Shown here one piece after another: positions 12,210 to 23,100 of a stretch of 64,000 bases of DNA. This DNA is from Atopsyche davidsoni (lineage: Eukaryota > Arthropoda > Insecta > Trichoptera > Hydrobiosidae). The DNA is taken from positions 2,458,501-2,522,500 of the forward strand of contig JAILWY010000002.1 of assembly GCA_022113835.1 (NCBI GenBank), read 5' to 3'. The notes below the pieces were generated by a model that worked only from the letters and a program-made list of their open reading frames with translations, searched no databases and was not told where the DNA came from. Each line of letters starts with the position of its first letter. Position 1 is the first letter of the stretch. A program made the translations under genes and the position numbers.

Positions 12210-14701
12210 ATGGAGAGTGAACGAAATAAATTAGTTTCCAAAGAAACTGCAGGGGCTACATCTTTTTTAAATAAAAAAAATGAAAAATTTGATATTTGTT
12301 GTAACAAAGAAAATAAAAATTTAAATGAAGGTCTTCGTTTTAGAAGTCATAAAGCCAAAAACTACAATGTTAATATTAAACAAACACAAACTAATAAAAA
12401 TCCAAAAAGAGTAATTCTTAAAGAAATACAAAATCGCAAAGCTGAAAGTTATAATAACAAGAGTATTTATTTAAAAAATAATAATGATTTTGAAGTATTT
12501 ACGTCTAGTCCTGTTAAAAGTGATCTACCAAAAAATATCAATTCAAGAATTAGTATAAGGTCTCCAATTGCTAAAGATTCTCTTCCTTTAATACGGACAA
12601 ATTTACAAACTAAAAATAAAGTATCACCACAGTGCAGCCCCGATATGAAATTTGTAACAAGAGAAAGAGATTTTGATTCACTTTTAATTGATAACGATCG
12701 AAATTTATCTGCTCTATGCAATACAAATAATGACTCTTTGTTTTTTAATGAAAGTGATGCCTTTCTAAATCAAAGTGTTGATATTTTCGGAGAAGATCTT
12801 ACAGAATATAAAACCGAGTCAAAAATAAATCCCAATCTCACAACTAATGAGACTGGTAATTTTACACCAGCTAATACAGTTTTACCAAATACTTCTCTGA
12901 AAGGTATCAAACTGATTCACAAATATCAAGGAAAATGTTTAGTAACCAACAATGATGCTGAGGAAGCATCTGAAATTGAAAAAGAGCCTTTAAAATATAA
13001 AACAGAAAACCTTCTTAAAAGTTATTCAGATCAATGGGGGCTTTCGCCACCTGTTTTTTTTGTCAGCAAATCAAATGAAAATAATAAAAAATATTTAACT
13101 ACTTTCAAAGTCCCTGGAGCAGTACATCTTGACAATTCAGAAAATTACGGTGAGTTAACATTATGTCTAATTTATTTCTTTCAGTTTGTTTTTCAATAAA
13201 TTGGATGAATATTACTAAGTTCTGTTATTTTTGTATAATAATGAAGTAACTAGACTTGTAATTTTTCTATCTAGTGTTTCATCAAGTATTGTACTCAAGT
13301 CCATATTTAAACTATATAATAAAACATCAACTCCAAAAGGAATACAAAAACCGACTCTCAGACAACTTTTTGATGAAATATTCTGTTACGGACATGAATC
13401 GGTCAATAGTAATCAATTGGCTAATAAAGCTTCAGGTTAGTTCATCTGTACTTTAAGTGATTATTTATTTTGGACCAATATCTTTTTAAATAAAATTTCA
13501 TTACTGCTTTCTCCTTCTCTTAAATTTCTAGACATACATGAAGGTAGAGAATGTTCTTGTGTACACTGCTGTAAGGATGATGGATAATGCTATTGACTCC
13601 ATTGATATTCCTTTAAACATGTTACAGCTTGTAGCTTTGGCGTCATTTTGGATTTCATTGAAATATCATGCTGTTAATCTGAAAGGGGTATATCATATTT
13701 CATAACCATTTTATATAACTAACCAAAAATTGCCATAAAATGTGGTTAGGTCCGCCTGCACCTAAGTTTTATCTAAAGCCAATACTAATCAAAGAAACAC
13801 AAGGTGGCTTAGAATTTTAGTAAGAAAAAAAAATGTGGTTATTTTAGGCAAAATGGATGGTTAAACAATCTGGAGGAGCCTATGCTGCTGACCAGCTAAT
13901 TAAAATGGAACAAACCGTTCTAGAAAAAATCAGCTTTAATGTTCAATGCGTTAATTCAAGTACATTTGTTCATTACTTGATATTAAACCTTGAACTCGTG
14001 AATGCTGACGTAAGTAGATAAATAATTAACAATATGATGGATTTTGTAATTTCATGAGAAAAAAATCTAATTAAATTCTTTTTGTTACAGATCATTGGTC
14101 ATTGTTCCCACTATTTAATAGATTGTGCACTACTCAGTGGATGCTTTGTTCATACTTTACCTTCGATGATATCAGCAGCGGCAGTCTTTACATCCTTGCA
14201 TTTGTTAAAACAATATAACGAAAAGCTCTGGCTAAAGCTTTGTTTTTACTGTGGGTAAGTGATCACATGATCTGTCTTAATAACATTTATTCCATTGCAT
14301 TTACCCCAGTTATATTAATATTTGTTATCTGAGGGGTCAGATATTTAAAAATTCTAATTGCTTATGAAAATATGCTTATGGATGTATTGGAATGAATGCA
14401 CATTCAACAATTTTAAAGTTTGCAATTTCAAGGGTATAATAAATATCAACACGGTATTTTGTATCATAAATCACTTTTATTTACTGTCGCTTATATTTAC
14501 TTCACAAAATATAATTTTAATGTTTGTTTTAGATATTATTCTTCAGATGAGTTGATTCCCGTGAAGGAGAATTTGATGAATATTTTGAAACAAGTTAACA
14601 ATCCAGCTTTCCAATGCAGAGAACCGTATTATAAATACCTCAGTACTAGATATTGCAGTGTTGCGCATATCGTCTTAGATGCTCTAGAAAATGCTGTGTA
14701 A
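12210..14701 (+). CDS. Divergent mitotic (A/B-type) cyclin
   Basis: This is a predicted 583-residue cyclin, the activating partner of a CDK in the nucleus and cytoplasm. Six exons close in phase: 12210-13149, 13275-13435, 13532-13687, 13848-14009, 14091-14254 and 14533-14701. Residues 1-313 are low-complexity, Asn/Lys-rich and unlike other proteins I know. The cyclin fold begins near residue 314. NRSIVINWL takes the place of MRAILVDWL, MLQLVALASFWISLKY matches the MLQLVG-SKYEE helix, and the end (YKYLSTRYCSVA) matches the B-type YxxSRYxSVA tail. The CDK-contact Arg and Lys appear kept, but the usual Asp and the Glu-Glu after SKY are replaced (Asn, His-Ala). I see no clear RxxL destruction box or KEN box. 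A fast-evolving B-type or B3-like cyclin is likeliest; a specific symbol is not justified. Confidence 0.8.
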
Positions 14702-15769
14702 TCATGTTCATTTATATTTAACTATAATCACTAATATTTAATTCTTGCGGGCAAGTATTTGAAAACACAACTAGAAAATATACAATCTTATTCAATTAAT
14801 CAAAAGAAATATTTACGTATGAATCCAATTTATTTATTATTTATCAGTCTATCGTATTTAAGTGTACTTATTAATTATACTTCTAAAATAATAAACATGT
14901 TAATGTATAGTAAATAATAAAAATTAATCGAAATGAAAAATAGAGTCTGAAAATTATAAAATTGCATTGTTTTGACATGGCTTTGTTGCTCCTCATCCAA
15001 ATTATAATAAAATAAACTAAGCAGTGAGAAGAGCGGTCTATTAGCGAAGTTCAGAATTATAGAAATTAAGGTACGGTTAAATTGGCAAACCATGCAGCAA
15101 AATAGCAGATTATATTAACTTTTAAATCATCAGACGCAAAAGCAGTGAGCAGTCTGAAGGCAAATACTATGAATTATTTTTTTCAGCTTACATATTCAGA
15201 TACAAATGTGAAAGTTGTATTTTCTTATTAGATTAAAATGCATAAAAAAATATTCTTATTAGACCATTTGCAGGCAAACTTCAAAACTGTGATATAATAT
15301 GCTGAACATGTTTTATCAATATTAATATTATTTTATCATTACATTTTCAATTTTAGTTTCAGATACAACTTAACCCAACAATTATTTTACATACATATTT
15401 ATTTTTAGTCGCTAACTAATTCACATTTAGGCTAAATGAATACTATGATTTTTTTTAAATTCATTTTTTTCATTAACTGCACTGGGTTTCAATATGTATG
15501 TTTCTTTGAATACACAATTTTCTTGGAATGCAATATTATAAAAAAATTACCAGGTATGATGAACTAGATGAAAATATTTTTATATTTATTTTCTTTACTC
15601 AGCTAATACTAATGAAAAATCAATGAAGTTAAGTTTCGACAAGACTATTTCTTATATTTGATCAATTGTAAAAAATATCTTATGACGTTCCCGAGTGAGT
15701 AAAACCATAGTTTGGACTTTGCCTATTTAGAGCATATATAATATTTACTATAAATAATCTTTTAAGCTT
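14702..15769. other. Convergent intergenic interval (cyclin and THAP gene)
   Basis: The cyclin and THAP genes end towards each other here. The sequence is AT-rich with only short open frames. I looked on the minus strand for the missing DDE core of a P-element-like transposase and did not see it. Confidence 0.55.
14890..14895 (+). terminator. Possible polyadenylation signal of the cyclin gene
   Basis: AATAAA lies 189 nt after the cyclin stop codon. In AT-rich DNA such hexamers are common, so this is only a candidate. Confidence 0.35.
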
Positions 15770-16700
15770 TTATTTTTCTTCATTTTTGAATGTAGTTTTA
15801 CGCAATGTTCTAGGATTAGGGAGACACAAGTCAAAATATTTACGTACATATTGGTATGCTCTAGGAGAGTAATAATTTAAGGTTAACGCAAACTCACGAA
15901 GGGACGATGAATATATCCTCGAAAGCGGAGTATTATTCTTCTTTGAAATTTGTCTCTTAACCAAATCACCAGACTTCAGCCCGTTTAGAAATGACGGCTG
16001 CCTTGATTCATCAGAGGATTTTTTTTTCAACGAGTTTATAAGGCCAACTAGTCGATGAACTTTTCTTTTATAGTTTCGAATGATACGTTTTAATTGTTTT
16101 ATTTCACTTTTGCTCTGAATCAGTGCTTCTCTCAATATTGTAGTATTTGAAGACATATCGTGAAGAATATTCTCAGTGGACTTGTCTACACCATCTGCGT
16201 TCTCCTCATTCTGAAAATATAATGCATAAGTATATTTCAAGATAAAGAGCAAGTAATTCTAAAAGTTACAGTGATATTGCCTGTTATTCTTGTTTGATAT
16301 CAATTGTTAATGACTTTCATGGAAATTTTTTAAGTATTAATGGAAAATAATAATATAAAAAATCATGATATTACCGGTGATAATAAAATAGAAGGAATCG
16401 CCTCGTCATAAAGGCGACGCCTGCCTAGTTTAGTGATGAAGAAATCGGAAGTCTCGAAATGATTGGAGCACACGACACTTGTTTTGGACGGCGTCCACTC
16501 TTCCCTGATGGCTTTAGCCCATTTTTCTCTACGAATCTCATCCTTTGGGAACCTGGAAGATATTTTTAATCAATGTTATGCTAAAAAGACTGCAGAAAGC
16601 CGAGGGATCATGATACTCACAGGTGATATGATATGCCACATTTTTTTAATGTATGTAGACCACTTCTACTATTGCAAGTGGTAACAGCACAACAAACCAT
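15770..16700 (-). CDS. THAP-domain protein with a truncated P-element/THAP9-like C-terminus
   Basis: This is a predicted 232-residue DNA-binding protein encoded by three exons: 16621-16700, 16375-16552 and 15770-16210. The THAP zinc finger is complete: C4-x4-C9, the FPKDEIRREKW segment, C55-x2-H58 and the closing AVPTIF-type box (AIPSIL). A basic leucine-rich coiled coil follows (LREALIQ, IKQLKRIIRNYKRKVHRL). The C-terminus LREFALTLNYYSPRAYQYVR is the conserved opening of the P-element/THAP9 transposase region, but the chain stops about 25 residues later, before any catalytic DDE residue. So it is either a domesticated binding-only protein, a decayed P-like element, or the start of a longer transcript using the donor-like C|GTAAAA inside the last exon. 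The first exon was found from splice phase and is too short for ORF callers. Confidence 0.75.
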
Positions 16701-17149
16701 ATTGCTTTATATTTAATAAATTTATTAAAATATGGTCAGGTAGTTAATTTAGTTATAAATAATTAACATTTAACCCATTTCAAAGGAGCTGTCAAAACAC
16801 AAAACAATAATACTGGTGTTGAAGCTTGAAAAAAAGATGCGCATAAAAAAATCTACGATCTGCAAATATTATTTTATAAATGCTTGCGATGCTGCCTGTT
16901 TACAATTGAATCAAGTAAAATAAATTGTTTTGAATTTTTTAGTAAAGTAATATTTTTCATAAAAATAATAATTTCTCATCGTGTATACTGAGAGTATTTT
17001 TTGCGTCGTGCAATGTTGTCCACGGTTGACAATTTCTCGTTCAGTTGCCGCTGTTTTTGTTGCCGGTGTTTTTCTAACGTTAAACTAATTAACTTGAGAT
17101 CTTGTCAACTCAAAACTGATACAATCTTCTTATTTTATTTTCCGTAAAA
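16701..17149. promoter_or_regulatory. Divergent promoter interval between the THAP gene and NAA40
   Basis: The THAP and NAA40 start codons are 449 bp apart and divergent. The NAA40-proximal 120 bp is less AT-rich than the rest and has no TATA box I would trust. An upstream non-coding exon for either gene cannot be excluded. Confidence 0.5.
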
Positions 17150-20100
17150 ATGGGTGTAAGTACCGATAAATCTTATTTATGACTAAAAAAAATGTTTGAT
17201 CCACGCAGCGTGGTTTGTTAGATTTACGTTCGCGAAGGCTCACTTCGGTTATTTGTTGTTTTTTTAGCGCAAATTTCCGACTAACAAGGGCAAGGAAAAG
17301 CGGTTGGCGAGAAAGGAAGAGCGCCAGAAGGTGGCCGTTTCGATGTCCGTTGTAGCGAAAGCCAATGCCTTGGAGGATCCCTTGAAGCCTTTTCCAGCCT
17401 TCAGAAAGTTTGACCGCGATGGGCTCACCGCCGAACTGACTTGTCTAAAAGTATCTCAACTAGATCATGATACACTTGAATGGGTTGTTAATCTTACAGA
17501 AAGAAATATGAAGAAGTCGTAAGTATATGTCTACCGCCTTACTATGTGATTGTACAGTGTCACCACATGATGAGTTCATGGTGGAGGCCATGGAAGTTTG
17601 ACCCTTGTGTTGCGATGATCTTACCCGTAGCATACAACAATTGATAAATTTGGAGTTGGTTTTAAATCTACTCAAATGTTAGAGTGAATTCATAATAGTA
17701 TGACCGTTTGCTGGCTGCAGAGTGCTTAACTTTATACTGCTACCAGATATTATGGCGAATTATACTGTTATTTGTAGAAATTAATCATTCCTTTGTTATA
17801 TAAATATTTTATGCAGAATCTACTTACTAATCATAAGATTTATATAGATGCCGTTAATAGCTGTTCTGTTATACATGGCCAAGAGCCCGACTTGTCAAAC
17901 TAAAATTCCCCTTGATGTGTTTACATGTATAATCTTTATTATTATTAGTACAGCCATCCGAAAATTTGCACAAAGATTAATAAAATAATTAAAATGACAA
18001 ATAGTATGATTTATCAATTTACCGTCAAAGTTCAGAGATTATCCGGGTTATTGTCTACATAAATTAGCTCCAACTGCATCATTTATGACTTTCGATTTTT
18101 CCAATGATTTCTAATATTTCTTTTTCATTGAGAAACAATTTAAAACTAGCTTTATAATACCAAAGGACCTTATTTTAAAGACTCGGCCATGAATTTTCTG
18201 CTGAAGTTAAAGAACGTCGCTACTTGTAATGCACGCAAAGTTTTAATATATTCTTGATGTCTTAGAATGAACATGACTTATGCATTATGCATATCTTTCT
18301 CCAGTCACAATAATGTGTGTAAATCTTTCAAAACTTATTACTTTTTGACGATGAGCAGTTTTAAGTGTTTGATTTGTTTTATCTCGAATAACAGTCCAGA
18401 TGAAGGTCATTTCATCTTTTATCTGTATTTGGAAACAAAAAGAGTAAATCCATTTGCAAAAAAATTTCATTGACGCACATCTGTTGATTATTTTTTTCAA
18501 TGCTCTCAAATGATTTATAGATTATTATATTACAAAAGTGAAATTTGAGATGAAAACACAGGAAGGAGATTACTAGGTGTTTAGATTCTTATGTTTTGGC
18601 TATGTTACTGATCTCATCACGTTTTAGTCTTTTATTATTTTCATCACAGCACTTGCAAAATTAATTTACTGTTTATCTGGGAGTTAGAGAAGTTCTCCGC
18701 GTGTAGAGCTGGCAACCGTGTAGTTATTAATTGAAGACCTTTGTCTCCGTTTGCTAGCTGAGACATGTTACCATTGCCAAAATCGACGGCAAATTATGAA
18801 GAAATCCAAATATGATATTTAAATTCATGTAATTTATTTACTTTGGTTTAAAAATACTAGGAAAGGCTAGTGTCATTTTAGTTTTAAAAAATCTTAAATA
18901 AAATTTCCACATTTTTTTCAAATATCTTTTATATAAAATCATTTCATTGTACTTTTACAGATTAAAATCTATATTATATAAAATCATAAATAATCCTTAA
19001 TTATTAACTTATATTTAAATGATTGTGAATTGTGATGTCAATGTCCGTACGTGATTTTGCTTATAAACTATTTGACAGGTATTTTGATGTTTTCACCCAA
19101 GGTACGAGCAATGCTCGTGGGGCTGGAATGCGGAGACCAAGCGGGATGAGATGACTGAAGACGCTGCCTGGTACTTGATAGCTAAGGACCCATCGGGAAA
19201 AAATCTTGGCTTCTCACACTTCCGCTTCGACATGGACTACGGAGATGAAGTCCTTTACTGGTAAGTCAATTGATCTCGAGCACGAGGCCATACTCCATTT
19301 GGAGTACGAGCCGGCGGCTTGCTGTCTAACTTATTCTATTTCTGTTATTTACACTCGTCACAATGTCCATGTTGAATTACTGCTACCTTTTCTAAAGCGA
19401 TATTGATATTATTTCCTCGATAGATAATAAAATACTTCATTTCATAAATACTTATTTGTATGTTTTATGCGCTTGTTCTTATAATAAATTCGAATCGCAG
19501 TTACTGGAAGATAATCAGTAAAACTATATGTACAACTCTCATTCTCTTTTGAAATGTCCCGTTTCACAGTACACCTCTTCTTTTAATGCACTCCCATTCA
19601 CTTTGGTGTCAATGTTATTATTAATGGTGTGCAGCACACCATTCATGTACGGTTTCGTAAACCCGTTTGTTTTGGCGTAGCCGTTAGATGTTGTCCATCC
19701 GTTCTTGTAAGTGTTGTTATTATTTGAATTTTCATCTAAATCTTTACCACTGCAAGTTTCCTTGTTAGACGTCATTTTTATAATTGTTCTGAAGAACAGC
19801 CTCACGACTAGGAATGATATGACGATGGCCACAAATATGAAGGAGAACACGTCCAAGAGCAGATATTGGTACCACGTCAGGTCGAGAGCTGCCGATCTCA
19901 AATGCCGAGCTCCCTTATATTTGATTACGTATTCTAACCAATAGATGGCGGTGTCCATAGGATGCTGCGGTCTGTCCGTGAACAGCTGTGATAAATGCTT
20001 CATGTTTTCGCTATAGCTGTAAATAAAAAAAAACGCCTTCATTAGTAACATTATAATTTATATAAATTTTTTAAATATGAAATAAATAAATTAGGAAATT

Positions 20101-23100
20101 TACCTGGTATCATTGATCAGCTTATCCAGTGCGGCCGCAACGGTGACCGGGTTGACATCGTAGTAGTCTATGATCTGCGCTACTCCTCTGTGGTGGAGTT
20201 CAGCCAGGTTGAGGGCCTGGTCTGCAAACAGCGGCACTCCCAGGATGGGCACTCCGCATGTAATAGCTTCCTGACTGCCCAGCAGGCCTCCATGACTAAT
20301 GAACACTTTCACCGAGGGGTGGCCTGTTGAAGACATACCATCATTATTCAAAATTGAATCTAGAAATGTATTGATTCCTTCATTATGTTGAGTAAGTTAT
20401 TTTCTAATGACTCACATAAGATTTCGAGTTGAGGCATCCACATTCCAGTCTTGATGTTGGGAGGCAGGTCCGGCAAGCTGGAGTTATCCACCTTCCACAG
20501 GACCCTCTGCTTGAGGCTGCCGAGGACGTCTATGACTCCCTGCAGCTTCTCCACCGGTATGGATTCAATCTGAACCATCGAACCGAAGCTGAAGTATACC
20601 ACCCCGTGCACCGACTCGTCGAGGAACTGTTCAATATCCTGGAGAAAGAATGGAAACGTTAAGTCACTGATGTTTACACTGGATCAATCATATTGCATGC
20701 GGCCCGTTATGTCACGCGGAGATACCGCGGGTGCGTCGCACCAGTGCCAACGCATTCGTGATATCTTGCACCAACTCGGCTCAGAGCCGAAGAGGCTCTC
20801 GGTTGAAGCGAACGGCCGATAGTGGAGAGGATTGCATAGTCACCTGCGGCAGTTTTCCGGGGTTCTTGATGTGAAGCCCGCCGACCTCCACGATCTGGGG
20901 CACCCATGGCCGCACCTGGTTGATGCTGAAGTGGCTGTTGATGAGGATCATGCTGAAGTTTCTGGCCATGCTGCCGATGCTAGGCAGCGGCCCCAGGACG
21001 TTCTGCGCCAGGGTGTGCGCCTGCCAGTTGGCCAGGACCTCGTACGTGACCTTTATGATGGCGCTCATGACGGTGTTGTAAAGCCGCTCGTAGAAGTTCA
21101 TCCACTGCGTTGTCGGGTAGAAGTATAGGGGCACGTATGCGGGGTTGTCGGGGTTTGCGACCATGCCGTTGACCCACGGGAGGGTCACGCTGGAGACCAG
21201 GCCTATCGACGGGATTCCCAGCTTGTGGGCGATGGCCAGGAAGCACTCTGAGCCGAAGATCTCCGTGACGAATAGGTCGAACTTGTACTTTGGGTCGAGC
21301 AGCTCCAGGACCTCCGGGTGGTTGAGGCCTATCTCGCAGGACTCGATGCAGTCATTGATGAGGTCCAGGTGGCTCTCCAGCGGAGACATGGACAACGGCA
21401 CGTCTATGGAGATGTTGTTGGAGAGTGCCGGGAGGGTGCCGTCCAGGCTTATGTCTACGAAGTTTTCTATCGGCTTTTTCTGTGAAAAAAAAAATGTTTT
21501 GATTATTTACAGTCTAGACGCGTGGAGATTGATAGCGTTTTACTTTTTTAAGTGTTAATTTCATAGTATTGAAAAAAATAAACAATTATTTATTTATATG
21601 AATCGGCGAGTAAATGCTCCAATCAAACCTCGGCAGTGTGATTTTTAATGTACACAATCATCCGAAAAGGAGAAATTGTGTATCGTCATATTAAAACAAA
21701 AATAAAATTTAGTATTCTTAAAATAATTCTCTCAATATTTCGTTCAGTTCGGGCTTAGTAGTAAACCCAGCAATAACTTTTTCAAATTATTTTAACAAAT
21801 TTAAAAATTAAAATTAGAAACTTTAAAAACAATAATTTGACAAAATCGATGGACTCGAGTCCAGGCATAAAAAAAATCCCTAAAATGTTTTTTGAGAAGG
21901 AAGAAATATCATTTTTAAAGCTTTTTTTCTTTTACACTCTACTATTTATTTCTAGTTATACGTAAAAAAACTGATCTATTCTGGATTTATTCCAGAGTAA
22001 AGTGTATACTTTTTATAACTTTTTAATGTATCAAAATATGCATTAATTGTGCTTTTTAAACTAAAAAAAATAAATTCGCGAGTTTACGTATTCCTAACAG
22101 CAACACCAAACGTCAAATAAAATGTCGCACACGGTCGCTCTCCGCTTAATGGTTTTTAATCGATGTCTCACTTAAATAACAATAAGTCGCCGATGCATTT
22201 TTAATTCCACTCGGAGACGCGTCGACGCACAATTTGACAAATCGACCGACAGCAAAGCTGCCTAGACCCGCAGCCGACACGACCGACAACCGATTTGTAA
22301 TTAGCCGATAGCGTCCTCTTATTGAATGGTTTTTTTTTTTTCATAGAAACGCAAAAGAGGACGCTTTGGGCTATTTACCGCTCGGTTGTCGGCTGGGTCG
22401 CAACGGGTGCAGGCTCCTCGCATCGGCCTCACCTCCGGCCTAATTGCATCGGTTTCTAATGTCGCCGAGATTCCGCCCGAAGATTGCCAGCAGCCGAAGA
22501 CGAACTCGGCGGAGTATTGTTGCAAGTCGGCCTCCCGCTAATTCAAACTGCAGCAATTTTTGTTGCGTTGATGCATTTACGCATGCGATGAATATCTTTA
22601 CTTCTCAACCCGATATATCTTTGTTAAAAAAAGAAGAAAAACAAAACAAAAATTTTCTGCGATCCTTTGGAATTTGGTATTTTTGAATTTGGAATTGTTT
22701 TTTTTATGATGCGCATCGGGGGTCGACTCGAGGGAAGTTGCTCGTATTTTTGACAATGGCTTTGTTCGAGAAAACGATGGAACTTTTACACTGATTCTAT
22801 AGACTTTGCAAAAACACACGTCGCACTCGGGGGGGAGGGTGGAGTCACCAAAAAGTGTATTTCGAATGGTCGAACTCACCGACGGGAAGTGGTTCACGAC
22901 CGTGACGCGGTGGCCGCGCGCCGCCATGGCCCTCATGAGGCTGCCGTACATGACGTAGTGGCTCTGCGTGTTGGTGGGGAAGATGGCCAGGATCCTCGCG
23001 GCGTCCGCGGCGCCCAGCGTCAGCGCCGCCAGCGCGATCAGCGCTCTCACAGCCATCGCGGACGAGTGTCGCTCGCGGACGACGATCGACCCTCTCGAGA

